This document shows, one piece after another, positions 33,032 to 41,990 of a stretch of 64,000 bases of DNA (position 1 is its first letter; every line of letters starts with the position of its first letter). The stretch spans positions 42,456-106,455 of the forward strand of contig JAGIAD010000013.1 in the NCBI GenBank assembly GCA_017745075.1. Direction: 5' to 3'. The position numbers and the translations under genes are program-made. Under the pieces are notes generated by a model, which saw only the letters and a program-made list of their open reading frames with translations, made no database searches and was not told the origin of the DNA. This DNA is from Sphingobacteriaceae bacterium (GTDB lineage: Bacteria; Bacteroidota; Bacteroidia; Sphingobacteriales; Sphingobacteriaceae).

Positions 33032-34315
33032 ATGAATACAAAAAAGCAAGTTGCGATTATAGGTTTGGGTTACGTTGGGCTTCCACTGGCTATCGAATTT
33101 GCAAAAAAATATAAAGTAATCGGTTTCGATACCAACGAAAATCGTGTAGAAGAACTAAAACGAATAGAAGATCGCACTCACGAGGCAAATCTTGACGACC
33201 TCAAATGGGTCTGTTCTTCAACAGGTGAGAATGTTGGATTAACCTTGAGCTCGAACTTGCCTGATCTGGCGGCTTGCACAGTTTATATTGTTACAGTCCC
33301 TACGCCAATCGATCATCTTAAACGTCCTGATCTCGCGCCTCTGCTGGCGGCTAGCAAAATGTTGGGCATTGTGCTTAAGGCTGGTGATATCGTAATATAT
33401 GAGTCGACCGTTTATCCTGGTTGTACCGAAGAAGATTGTGTACCTGTTTTGGAGAAAATTTCAGGTTTAAAATATAATGTCGACTTTTTCTGTGGCTATT
33501 CGCCTGAGCGGATCAATCCTGGTGATAAAATCAATACGCTCACTAAAATTAAGAAAGTAACCTCCGGTTCCAATCCGGCAGTAGCTTTAGAAATAGACCA
33601 GCTTTATGCATCTATTATCACAGCTGGCACCCATCTTGCCCCGAGTATCAAAGTAGCAGAAGCCTCAAAAGCGATAGAAAATGCACAACGGGATGTAAAT
33701 ATTTCTTTTGTGAACGAATTAGCTTTAATTTTTGACCGCATGGGTATCGATACAGCAGATGTGCTGGCGGCTGCGGCAACCAAATGGAATTTCCTTAACT
33801 ATAAACCTGGTTTAGTTGGAGGCCACTGTATTGGCGTAGATCCTTATTATTTAGCGCATAAATCTGAAGCATTAGGTTATAAACCTGAGGTGATCTTATC
33901 AGGAAGGCGGGTAAATGATAATATGGGTATGTTTGTCGCTAATAAAGTGATTAAAATGCTAGTCGCTAAAGATAAAGTGATCAATGGAGCCAAAGTGCTT
34001 ATACTGGGTTTCGCTTTCAAAGAAAATTGCCCTGATATACGCAATACCCGGGTAATTGACATTTATAAAGAACTGAAATCTTTTAGCATGGAAGTTGATG
34101 TGTATGATCCATGGGCCAATGTAATTGAAGTGAAGGCCGAATATAATATCCAAATGATTCAAAATAATGATTTCAGGCATTATGATGTAATCATTTTAGC
34201 AGTGGCCCACCAGCAATTCTTGCATATCGATTACGCTGGTTTTAAAGCAAAAGGATCAATTATTTTCGATACCAAATCATTTATTCGCAGAGATTTGGCG
34301 GATGCGAGGTTATAA
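33032..34315 (+). CDS. Nucleotide sugar 6-dehydrogenase (WbpA/TviB-like)
   Basis: 427 residues of the UDP-glucose/GDP-mannose dehydrogenase superfamily. The NAD site is IGLGYVGLPLA (10-20), the family motif is GYSPERINPGDK (155-166) and the catalytic cysteine is Cys266 in GGHCIGVDPYYL. The pattern fits dehydrogenases that oxidise UDP-N-acetylhexosamine to the uronic acid, as in TviB or WbpA. Specificity cannot be fixed from sequence alone. It would supply an acidic sugar to the surface polysaccharide. It is separated from rfbA and gmd by repeat-containing spacers. Confidence 0.88.
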   Translation: MNTKKQVAIIGLGYVGLPLAIEFAKKYKVIGFDTNENRVEELKRIEDRTHEANLDDLKWVCSSTGENVGLTLSSNLPDLAACTVYIVTVPTPIDHLKRPDLAPLLAASKMLGIVLKAGDIVIYESTVYPGCTEEDCVPVLEKISGLKYNVDFFCGYSPERINPGDKINTLTKIKKVTSGSNPAVALEIDQLYASIITAGTHLAPSIKVAEASKAIENAQRDVNISFVNELALIFDRMGIDTADVLAAAATKWNFLNYKPGLVGGHCIGVDPYYLAHKSEALGYKPEVILSGRRVNDNMGMFVANKVIKMLVAKDKVINGAKVLILGFAFKENCPDIRNTRVIDIYKELKSFSMEVDVYDPWANVIEVKAEYNIQMIQNNDFRHYDVIILAVAHQQFLHIDYAGFKAKGSIIFDTKSFIRRDLADARL

Positions 34316-34636
34316 TATTCGATTTGTTTACCCATTCTGTACCTTTTATTTACTCTTTCTCTATACCAGGTTAACCCCTGGCTTACCCTTTCTTTACCTT
34401 TTCTTTACCCTGGCTTTACCTATTTATTACCTGTAACGTAAATAGATAGTATAAAAATGGTGACCAAAAGGTAAAGAATAAGTTAATGAAAGCCCTAACT
34501 AGTATAGGCTTGGTAGATAGAAGAGGTAATAATGTCCCCTGTTCAGAAAGCGTAATAAGGCTAATCATCATTTTAAAATCGCTTGTCAACCAAACAAATT
34601 ATTCTGTATGTTTGTGGCCAATAAAATGGATTAAAT
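34316..34636. other. Spacer with TTTACC-rich tract upstream of gmd
   Basis: 321 bases. From about 34327 to 34433 the plus strand is pyrimidine-rich with many TTACC/TTTACC copies (for example CTTACCCTTTCTTTACC). An ATG-initiated frame from 34486 runs out of frame into gmd; it has no recognisable similarity and is probably not a gene. Confidence 0.6.
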
Positions 34637-35773
34637 ATGAAAGTTGCTTTAATTACAGGTGTTACAGGACAGGATGGAGCCTATTTAGCAGAGTTTTTGC
34701 TGAAAAAGGGATATTTTGTACATGGTTTAAAGCGGCGCTCATCATCATTTAATACCGATCGTATAGATCATCTTTATCAGGATCAGCACGAGCAGAATGT
34801 GAGGTTTAAATTACATTATGGCGATTTAACAGATTCGACTAACCTCATCCGGATTATCCAGGAAATACAGCCAGATGAAATTTACAACCTAGCTGCAATG
34901 AGCCATGTACATGTAAGTTTTGAGATGCCTGAGTACACTGCTAATGCAGATGGTGTTGGTACCTTACGCTTATTAGAAGCAGTACGTATTTTAGGTCTAA
35001 CCCAAAAAACCAGACTTTATCAGGCTAGCACGTCTGAATTATATGGGTTGGTACAAGCAGTTCCACAAAGTGAAACCACGCCTTTTTATCCGCGCTCTCC
35101 TTATGCAGTGGCAAAGATGTATGCTTACTGGATCACGGTAAATTACCGTGAAGCATATAATATGTTTGCCTGTAATGGTATTTTATTTAACCACGAAAGT
35201 CCGTTAAGGGGCGAAACCTTTGTAACACGCAAAATAACCAGGGCGGCGGCAAAAATAGCGCTAGGCCTTCAAAAATGCCTATATCTTGGTAATCTATCTG
35301 CGCAACGGGATTGGGGACATGCCAAAGATTATATTGAGGCCATGTGGTTGATCCTGCAGCAAGACAAGCCAGAAGATTTTGTTATAGCTACAGGTATTAC
35401 TACCACAGTTCGAGATTTTGTTCGGATGAGTTTTGCAGAATTGGGTATTGAAGTTGAATTTTCTGGTAAAGATGAAAACGAAAAAGGTGTAATAATTGGC
35501 CTTGACGAAGAATTATTGATTCAGCATGGATTAAATGGTGGGAAACTGTTTTTAGGAAGTACCATTGTTCAGGTAGATTCTAAATATTTCAGGCCAACAG
35601 AAGTCGATTTATTATTGGGCGATCCAGCCAAAGCAAAAACGCAATTGGGATGGGAACCTAAATATGACCTGAATGCATTGGTCAAAGATATGGTCATTTC
35701 TGATCTTCATTTAATGAAGAAGGATGAATATCTGAAAAAAGGTGGTTTTAAAACATTAAATTATTTCGAATAG
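34637..35773 (+). CDS. gmd: GDP-mannose 4,6-dehydratase
   Basis: 378 residues, full length. It has VTGQDGAYLAEFLL (9-22, the NADP loop), the RRSSSFNTDRIDHLY signature, TSELYGL with the catalytic Thr/Glu, and YPRSPYAVAKMYAYW with the Tyr-Lys pair. It makes GDP-4-keto-6-deoxy-D-mannose. The usual partner GDP-L-fucose synthase (fcl) is not adjacent and I do not see it in the window, so the final product (fucose, D-rhamnose or perosamine) cannot be called. It is followed by a 317-base AT-rich spacer. Confidence 0.95.
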   Translation: MKVALITGVTGQDGAYLAEFLLKKGYFVHGLKRRSSSFNTDRIDHLYQDQHEQNVRFKLHYGDLTDSTNLIRIIQEIQPDEIYNLAAMSHVHVSFEMPEYTANADGVGTLRLLEAVRILGLTQKTRLYQASTSELYGLVQAVPQSETTPFYPRSPYAVAKMYAYWITVNYREAYNMFACNGILFNHESPLRGETFVTRKITRAAAKIALGLQKCLYLGNLSAQRDWGHAKDYIEAMWLILQQDKPEDFVIATGITTTVRDFVRMSFAELGIEVEFSGKDENEKGVIIGLDEELLIQHGLNGGKLFLGSTIVQVDSKYFRPTEVDLLLGDPAKAKTQLGWEPKYDLNALVKDMVISDLHLMKKDEYLKKGGFKTLNYFE

Positions 35774-36090
35774 CATCATTGTTGATAAATGATGTCTACG
35801 GAAAGTGGTCGGTAAATAATATAAGTTTTATATCGTTAAATCAACTTTAATTATTTATTAATATTAAGCAAAATGTCTACATTTTGTCTGTAATAATCTA
35901 CTTTTAAATCTATTATTGCTATCTTTATTTTTGTTTTAGATTTATTGCAGCATATTGCATAATAAATTAGTTTTTTTATTGTTTTAGTATAATAGAAATT
36001 CTTGGTTTTATTGAAAACTTAATATGCTACTTAAAAATTAGAATTAATTGAAGCGCTTAATGATATCTATCTCCTATTTTTCATCAAAAT
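35774..36090. other. AT-rich spacer before the export operon
   Basis: 317 bases, very AT-rich, with no gene. A weak hairpin CATCATT (35774-35780) / AATGATG (35888-region excluded; right arm 35788-35794) follows gmd without a T-run. It probably holds the promoter of the export operon but I cannot point to a convincing -33/-7 pair. Confidence 0.5.
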
Positions 36091-36831
36091 ATGTTTAGTT
36101 TTTTTAGCAAAAAGAATAAAGTCACCGATATTTCCTGGTTAGGAGTTGATATGCATTCCCATATCTTACCAGGTATTGATGATGGATCGCCGGATGTGGC
36201 GACTTCTGTACATTTTGTAAAAAGCCTTCAAGAGCTCGGTTTTAATCAATTGATCTGTACTCCGCATATTTATAAAGAGCTTTATCCCAACACACCAGAG
36301 ACAATTTCTTCTGTAAAAACCTCATTGCAAATGGCATTAGACAGTGAAAATATATCTGTTAAATTGAGTGCCGGGGCAGAATATATGGTTGATCAGGATT
36401 TTACTTTGGATGGTCATCTATGTACGTTAGATCAGAAACACTTATTGATTGAGATGTCTTATCTATCTGAAAGTCCTGGCATAAACCAAACCATATTTGA
36501 TATAGAAATTAAAGGGTATCGACCAGTTTTAGCGCATCCTGAACGTTATACTTTCTATTTTAAAGATAAAAACCGCTTAAAAAGATTTAAAGAAAAAGGC
36601 TGTCTTTTACAATTAAACTTATTATCTGTTTTAGGGTATTATGGCCGTGATGTTAAGCAGTCAGCCGAGATTCTATTAAAAGAAAAGATGTATGACCTGG
36701 CAGGCACAGATCTGCATCACGATAAACATTTAAGCACTTTAACTGATGCCATACATTCTGGAAAGTTGCACGATCTGATAGGCAACTATGATTTTAAGAA
36801 TCAAGAAATATTTAATTCTATTTATACTTAA
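36091..36831 (+). CDS. PHP-family protein-tyrosine phosphatase (CpsB/YwqE-like)
   Basis: 246 residues with the PHP metal motifs DMHSHILPGIDDG (20-32), CTPHIY (about 66-71), GAEYM, LAHPERY (about 147-153) and TDLHH (about 210-214). The family dephosphorylates the bacterial tyrosine kinases that control polysaccharide chain length, matching the Wzc-like kinase two genes downstream. The gene opens the export operon. Confidence 0.92.
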   Translation: MFSFFSKKNKVTDISWLGVDMHSHILPGIDDGSPDVATSVHFVKSLQELGFNQLICTPHIYKELYPNTPETISSVKTSLQMALDSENISVKLSAGAEYMVDQDFTLDGHLCTLDQKHLLIEMSYLSESPGINQTIFDIEIKGYRPVLAHPERYTFYFKDKNRLKRFKEKGCLLQLNLLSVLGYYGRDVKQSAEILLKEKMYDLAGTDLHHDKHLSTLTDAIHSGKLHDLIGNYDFKNQEIFNSIYT

Positions 36832-36974
36832 TTCAAATTTGACTATTATGCTTATACCCCTTAACTGGACAAATTGCTAATCTGAAATTAAACATTTTTC
36901 AGATATTACAATTAAATGTTTAAGTTTGCAAGCTGTTTAAAATGGTCAATTTCATTTTAAATGGAATCTATACT

Positions 36975-37784
36975 ATGAATAAAAAAATAAATGTGTATAA
37001 AGGACTAAAAATTACAAGTCTGATATTCGTAATCGCTTTAAGTTCTTCCTGCGTTAGTAATAAGAAAATAGCTTATTTTCAAGACATTCAAACTGTTAAT
37101 CAGGCCAAATTAGAGAGTTCAATTGCTTTTACTGAACCAATCATTCAGACAGATGATATTTTGAGCATCAATATATTCACTTTAAATCCACAAAGTGGCG
37201 CTATTGTTAACCAAGCTGCAGCGAATACTGTTTTGGGTGGAGGAGCTAATACTGCACTAGCTTCCCAGCAAGTCAATGGTTTTTTAGTAGATCGTAATGG
37301 TGAGGTAGAATTGTCGCTCATAGGAAAAGTAAAAGTTAGTGGTTTAACAACATATCATGCCCGTGAGTTGATTCGCGAAAAAGCTGCTGTAGTATATAAA
37401 GAACCAAATGTCCAATTAAGGTTTGCTAACTTTAAAGTTAGTGTACTAGGTGAAGTAAATGCCCCTTCGGCATATACCTTGCCAAATGAGAAAGTATCTG
37501 TTTTAGATGCTTTAAGTTTGGCAGGAGATTTAACCATTTATGGCAAAAGAGAAAATGTTTTGGTAATAAGAGAGACAAATGGGAAAAAGGAATTTGGACG
37601 TTTAAATCTAAATTCATCAGATATTTTTAATAGTCCATACTACTATTTAAAGCAAAATGATGTGGTATATGTAGAACCGAATAAACGTAAGGTGTCAGCC
37701 TCAAATTCAGCTCAAATTCAAACCATTGGGGTAATTGCTTCTGTCATATCTGTTATAGTTTTAGCTATAAGCAATTTTAAATAA
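36975..37784 (+). CDS. Wza-like polysaccharide export lipoprotein
   Basis: 269 residues from the ATG at 36975; an upstream in-frame ATG would add eleven residues before a good signal, so the shorter start is preferred. The signal ends in the lipobox SSSCVSNKK. The polysaccharide export (Poly_export) domain shows TDDILSINIFTLNPQSG and the SLBB-like part shows GFLVDRNGEVELSLIGKVKV and FKVSVLGEVNAPSAYTL. It has a C-terminal hydrophobic helix (about 245-265) that may be the outer-membrane span. It forms the export channel with the Wzc-like kinase, which follows 26 bases later. Confidence 0.9.
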   Translation: MNKKINVYKGLKITSLIFVIALSSSCVSNKKIAYFQDIQTVNQAKLESSIAFTEPIIQTDDILSINIFTLNPQSGAIVNQAAANTVLGGGANTALASQQVNGFLVDRNGEVELSLIGKVKVSGLTTYHARELIREKAAVVYKEPNVQLRFANFKVSVLGEVNAPSAYTLPNEKVSVLDALSLAGDLTIYGKRENVLVIRETNGKKEFGRLNLNSSDIFNSPYYYLKQNDVVYVEPNKRKVSASNSAQIQTIGVIASVISVIVLAISNFK

Positions 37785-37810
37785 ACCACGATACACTAGC
37801 GCAATTATAA

Positions 37811-40162
37811 ATGAATACCTATTCTGAGAAAAAAAACCTTCAAAATTTAGAAGGTGATAGCATTGATATAAAACAGATTTTTTTAAAAATTAAGGACAAG
37901 TGGTCTTGGTTCTTTATCAGCATCATTTTTTGTTTGTTTATATCTTTTTTATACATAAGATATACCCCTCCAATTTATCAAATTAACGCAAGAGTATTAG
38001 TAAATGATGATGAAAAAGGAGGCAGTATTGGCAAACAAGCAGGTGCGCTTATGGATTTGGGTGGTATCCTCGGCGGAAAAAATTCTGTTGATAATGAAGC
38101 CGAAATTTTAAAGACAAGATCTTTAATGGATCAGGTTGTTAGGCAAATGAAATTGAACATTGTCTATACTAAGAAAGGAAGTTTAACCAATCGCGAGGTA
38201 TATGAATCACCATTTAAGATTAATTTGATTCAAGAGGTTGATACAATTAGTTTTACAAAACTAAAGATTGATTTAGAAAAAAAGAATAAAATAAATATTT
38301 CCGGTAAGGATGTTGATTTGGAGGTAAATTGGGGGCAAATCTTTGAAATAAAAGGAATTGGAAAGCTTTCTATATCAAAAGAAGATTTGGTGGAACCTAA
38401 TAAAGGAATTTATTACGTGTTCATTAGTTCTATTGATGAAAGAGTTACTACGTTGATGAAACAACTGAGTGTAGGTGTTTATAATAAACAAGTAACCATC
38501 ATTGATTTAGGCTTTTCATACCCCGTGCCCAAAAAAGGAGAAGATATTCTAAATGCATTAATAAAACAATACACCCAATCTAATCTAAATGATAAAAACA
38601 TAATTGCTGACAGTACAACTAAATTTATACAAAAAAGATTGAGTTTGATTGCCAGTGAATTAGGTGATGTTGAGAATAAGGTTCAGAGTTTTAAAACTAA
38701 TAATAAGCTCGCAGATATGAGTGAGCAAGGAAGATTATTGGTTCAGAGCTCTGGTGAAATTACTTCTGAACTCGCAAAAGCAGAAACGCAAGTTTCAATA
38801 CTAAATGATCTCGAAAAATATTTGAAAGATACTAATAAAAATCAAAGAGTTTTTCCTACATCATTATTACCACAAGATATGGTTTTTTCTGGCCTAATGA
38901 ATCAGTATAATACCTTGCTTATCGAAAGAGACAAACAATTGTTAAGTGTTACCGAAGAAAGTCCGTTTATTAAAAATTTGGACACCCAAATTTCTGAATT
39001 AAGGAAAGGGATTCTGTCAAATATTCAAAGTACAAAAAATACATTTGTTATAACAAGAGATAAATTAATGTCTCAATTGAATCAATCGGAAGGTAAGATA
39101 AGTAATGTACCTCAAATTGAAAAGGATTACTTAAAGCTTGCTAGAAATCAACAAATCAAACAAGAGTTGTATATCTTCTTAATGCAAAAGGCAGAGGAGA
39201 CCGCAATTTCTAAAACTTCAAATATTTCTATAGCTAAAACAATCGACCCGCCCAAAGCTGCGGTACTACCTGTTAGTCCTAAAAAAAATATAGTATACTT
39301 AATAGGTATATTTATAGGTTTAATCATTCCAGTAACAGTTGTTTTTGTTGTTGATATAATGAATACCGGTATTGGAACTAAGGATGATGTTACGAACCAT
39401 ACTTCTGTACCTGTCATTGGTGAGATTAGTCATAATGAGTCAGATGATAATTTAATAGTTGCGAATAAAGGAAGATCGGCCATTTCTGAGCAATTTAGAG
39501 CTTTGCGCACCAACTTGTCGTTTTATCTGAAAAACGAGAATGATAAAGTTATTTTACTTACCTCAAGTATGAGCGGTGAGGGAAAATCGTTTACTGCTAT
39601 AAATTTGGGTAATATTTTAGCCTTAGCTGGTAAGAAAGTTTTATTAATGGAATTGGATTTAAGAAAACCAGGTCTATCTGTAAAACTAGCGGTCTCTAAC
39701 AATATAGGTTTTAGCAATTTTACTATTGATTCTTCATTAAAGCACGCTGATATTGTTAAACAACTCACAATTAACAAGAATATGTATATTGTTTCTTCAG
39801 GACCTTTACCTCCTAATCCTGCTGAGACACTCATGAGTGAACGTACACCAAGCTTAATTGCTGAGTTAAAGAAAGAGTTCGATTATATTATTATGGATGC
39901 ACCGCCTATAGGAATTATTGCCGACGCACAGCTTTTGGCAAAATATGCAGACGTTACATTATATCTTGTAAGGCAGAAATTTACAAAAAAAGACCAATTA
40001 AATATTGTTGAAGATCTTTATAGGTCAGGCAAAATGAAAAATATGGGGATTGTGGTTAATGATATTAGTAGCAAATATTATGGCTATGGATACGGTTATG
40101 GTAACTATGGTCAGAGTGAAAATAAAAAGTGGTACTCCAGTATTTTTAAAAGAATAAAATAA
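37811..40162 (+). CDS. Wzc-like polysaccharide copolymerase / tyrosine autokinase
   Basis: 783 residues. Two membrane helices (about 33-50 and 493-514) flank a periplasmic Wzz domain and coiled-coil region (about 270-450). The cytosolic BY-kinase domain has Walker A SSMSGEGKS (585-593), Walker A' LMELDLRKP (612-620) and a tyrosine-rich tail YYGYGYGYGNYG near residues 757-768 for autophosphorylation. It controls chain length and coordinates export with the Wza-like channel. Expected substrate of the upstream PHP phosphatase. Confidence 0.94.
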   Translation: MNTYSEKKNLQNLEGDSIDIKQIFLKIKDKWSWFFISIIFCLFISFLYIRYTPPIYQINARVLVNDDEKGGSIGKQAGALMDLGGILGGKNSVDNEAEILKTRSLMDQVVRQMKLNIVYTKKGSLTNREVYESPFKINLIQEVDTISFTKLKIDLEKKNKINISGKDVDLEVNWGQIFEIKGIGKLSISKEDLVEPNKGIYYVFISSIDERVTTLMKQLSVGVYNKQVTIIDLGFSYPVPKKGEDILNALIKQYTQSNLNDKNIIADSTTKFIQKRLSLIASELGDVENKVQSFKTNNKLADMSEQGRLLVQSSGEITSELAKAETQVSILNDLEKYLKDTNKNQRVFPTSLLPQDMVFSGLMNQYNTLLIERDKQLLSVTEESPFIKNLDTQISELRKGILSNIQSTKNTFVITRDKLMSQLNQSEGKISNVPQIEKDYLKLARNQQIKQELYIFLMQKAEETAISKTSNISIAKTIDPPKAAVLPVSPKKNIVYLIGIFIGLIIPVTVVFVVDIMNTGIGTKDDVTNHTSVPVIGEISHNESDDNLIVANKGRSAISEQFRALRTNLSFYLKNENDKVILLTSSMSGEGKSFTAINLGNILALAGKKVLLMELDLRKPGLSVKLAVSNNIGFSNFTIDSSLKHADIVKQLTINKNMYIVSSGPLPPNPAETLMSERTPSLIAELKKEFDYIIMDAPPIGIIADAQLLAKYADVTLYLVRQKFTKKDQLNIVEDLYRSGKMKNMGIVVNDISSKYYGYGYGYGNYGQSENKKWYSSIFKRIK

Positions 40163-40163
40163 A

Positions 40164-40574
40164 ATGGGAATTGATAAAATAAAACTGATACAGCTGCCTA
40201 AAATACTTGATGAGCGTGGAAATCTTTCTTTTTTAGAAGAAGGAAATCAGCTACTCTTTAATATTAAGCGTGCTTATTGGATTTATGACGTACCGGGAGG
40301 TGAAATTCGTGGAGGGCATAGTTATCATACAAATAATGAATTTATTATTGCTTTATCCGGTAGCTTTGATATTGTGATAAGTGATGGAAATGAAAGGAAA
40401 ACATTTTCATTAAATCGTTCATATTATGGGTTATATGTGCCATGTGGATTTTGGAGGCACATGGAAAATTTTTCTACAAATTCTGTAGCGTTTATTGTTT
40501 CTTCAACTGATTATGATGAAACTGATTATGAAAGAGATTTTGATAAATTTAAACTGTCCAAAAACAATGCGTAA
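40164..40574 (+). CDS. FdtA/QdtA-type sugar 3,4-ketoisomerase (cupin), divergent copy
   Basis: 136 residues of the WxcM/FdtA cupin family that converts dTDP-4-keto-6-deoxyglucose to the 3-keto isomer. Core: IYDVPGGEIRGGHSYHTNNE (about 40-59), ALSGSFDIVISDG and LYVPCGFWRHM. Family members normally read RGxHAHK with two catalytic histidines; here the segment is RGGHSYH, so the second His is Tyr54. A shift to His55 or a changed function is possible. The next gene is a second, canonical copy overlapping by 8 bases. It starts 1 base after the kinase stop. Confidence 0.8.
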   Translation: MGIDKIKLIQLPKILDERGNLSFLEEGNQLLFNIKRAYWIYDVPGGEIRGGHSYHTNNEFIIALSGSFDIVISDGNERKTFSLNRSYYGLYVPCGFWRHMENFSTNSVAFIVSSTDYDETDYERDFDKFKLSKNNA

Positions 40575-40995
40575 AATTACAACCTATGATTGTTCTGTTT
40601 TTGAACTTCCAAAAATAAAGGATCGGGCGGGAAACTTAACCCCAATACATAATAATACAGAGATCCCATTTGCTGCGAAGAGAATTTTTTATTTGTATGA
40701 TATCCCAGGGGGTGAATCCAGAGGGGCTCATGCACATAAGCAATGCCATCAATTTTTGGTTGCAGCAAGTGGAAGTTTCGAAGTTTTTCTAGATGATGGT
40801 CAAACTAAAAGAATTGTTCAATTGAATAGGCCTAACATAGGTTTACACATTCCTCCAGGAATTTGGGCTTCTGAAATAAATTTCTCCTCAGGTTCAATTT
40901 GTTTGGTTTTTGCTTCAGAAATTTATAACGAAGAGGATTATATTAGAAATTACGATGATTTTCTCGCCATAACAAAAGCAAAGGATGAAATTTAA
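40567..40995 (+). CDS. FdtA/QdtA-type sugar 3,4-ketoisomerase (cupin), canonical copy
   Basis: 142 residues from the ATG at 40567; a longer upstream frame would read through the previous gene and is not supported. It has YDIPGGESRGAHAHKQCHQF (44-63) with the complete RGAHAHK motif (His55, His57), and LHIPPGIWASEINFS. It should isomerise dTDP-4-keto-6-deoxyglucose to the 3-keto form for transamination by the DegT protein at 43739. Whether it gives the galacto (FdtA) or gluco (QdtA) product cannot be read by eye. Overlaps both neighbours. Confidence 0.88.
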   Translation: MRKITTYDCSVFELPKIKDRAGNLTPIHNNTEIPFAAKRIFYLYDIPGGESRGAHAHKQCHQFLVAASGSFEVFLDDGQTKRIVQLNRPNIGLHIPPGIWASEINFSSGSICLVFASEIYNEEDYIRNYDDFLAITKAKDEI

Positions 40996-41761
40996 CAATA
41001 AAAATATTAGCTTAGGTCTAAATGTTACACTAGGGAATAACGTCAAAATCGGCGATAATGTGACAATTTATGATAACGTCACAATTGGAGATAATACTAT
41101 AATTTGCAACAACTGTATAATTGGTGAGCCATTAGGAGATTATTACTTTGATGAGAGTTATCAAAATCCAAGAACTTTTATAGGTGAGAACAGTTTAATT
41201 CGGAGTCATACAATAATATATGCGAATAATGAAATAGGTGATCATTTTTCTACCGGGCATAGAGTGACTATAAGAGAAAACTGTGTAATTGGTTCAAACT
41301 GTAGAGTGGGTACGCTTAGTGATTTGCAGGGAAATTTAAAAATTGGAGAATACTCTTGGTTACATAGTAATGTACACGTTGGGCAGGGTACGGAAATAGG
41401 CAATTTTGTTTTCGTGTATCCATATGTGATTTTTACAAACGATCCTCATCCACCTTCATCTTACATTGTTGGGTCAAAAATTGGAGATTACACTCAAATT
41501 GCTGTTTCTTCCGTTATTTTACCCGGAGTTGAAATAGGTAGCAATTGTCTAATTGGTGCAAGCACGTTAGTTTCAAAAAAAATTGGAAACAATAAATTAG
41601 TTGTAGGAAATCCTGGCAAAATTATTGGGGATGTAGAATCTATAATTTCTAAAGAAACAGGCCTCTCACATTATCCTTGGCCATATAATTTTAAAAGGGG
41701 AATGCCTTGGGAAGATATAGGATATGATAAATGGTTGAAAAAGCAAGATTATGATAAATAG
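40985..41761 (+). CDS. Left-handed beta-helix acyltransferase (sugar N-acyltransferase)
   Basis: 258 residues made largely of hexapeptide repeats (for example NNVKIGDNVTIYDNVTIGDN, IGSNCRVG, IGDYTQIAVSSVILPGVEIG, LVVGNPGKI). This fold catalyses acyl transfer to amino groups, as in FdtC/QdtC, which acetylate dTDP-3-amino sugars. The length is close to QdtC. Because ACP, ketoreductase and ketosynthase genes follow directly, I infer that the acyl donor is an acyl-ACP. It overlaps the ketoisomerase by 11 bases and the ACP gene by 11 bases. Confidence 0.85.
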   Translation: MKFNNKNISLGLNVTLGNNVKIGDNVTIYDNVTIGDNTIICNNCIIGEPLGDYYFDESYQNPRTFIGENSLIRSHTIIYANNEIGDHFSTGHRVTIRENCVIGSNCRVGTLSDLQGNLKIGEYSWLHSNVHVGQGTEIGNFVFVYPYVIFTNDPHPPSSYIVGSKIGDYTQIAVSSVILPGVEIGSNCLIGASTLVSKKIGNNKLVVGNPGKIIGDVESIISKETGLSHYPWPYNFKRGMPWEDIGYDKWLKKQDYDK

Positions 41762-41990
41762 AGACGATTTTTTAGTACAAGTGATAGGTTTGTTCGATGA
41801 AACAGATCCTAATGAGATTACTCTTAACACAGAATTTAGAAGTTTAGATGAATGGAGCTCGTTAAATGGTATGAGTTTGATTGCAATGTCATCTGATGAA
41901 TATGCTGTTAAGTTGACTCCAGCAGATTTGCAGAAGGTCAATACTTTTGAAGAGCTTGCCAAGCTTATTGAAGAAAAAAGTAATAATTAA
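41751..41990 (+). CDS. Dedicated acyl carrier protein
   Basis: 79 acidic residues with an ACP helical pattern: FLVQVIGLFDETDPNEITLN, LDEWSSLNGMSLIAM (33-47), TPADLQKVNTFEELAKLIEE. The phosphopantetheine site is Ser37; the usual DSL is SSL here. The EW-S-L-x-x-M-S-LIAM form is like ACPs found in sugar-modification loci rather than fatty-acid AcpP. It overlaps the acyltransferase gene by 11 bases and the reductase gene by 1 base, so it should be made together with its partners. Confidence 0.85.
   Translation: MINRDDFLVQVIGLFDETDPNEITLNTEFRSLDEWSSLNGMSLIAMSSDEYAVKLTPADLQKVNTFEELAKLIEEKSNN

Noticed and set aside
34486..34752. 88-codon frame upstream of and overlapping gmd
   Set aside because: It runs into gmd out of frame and shows no similarity to a known protein.
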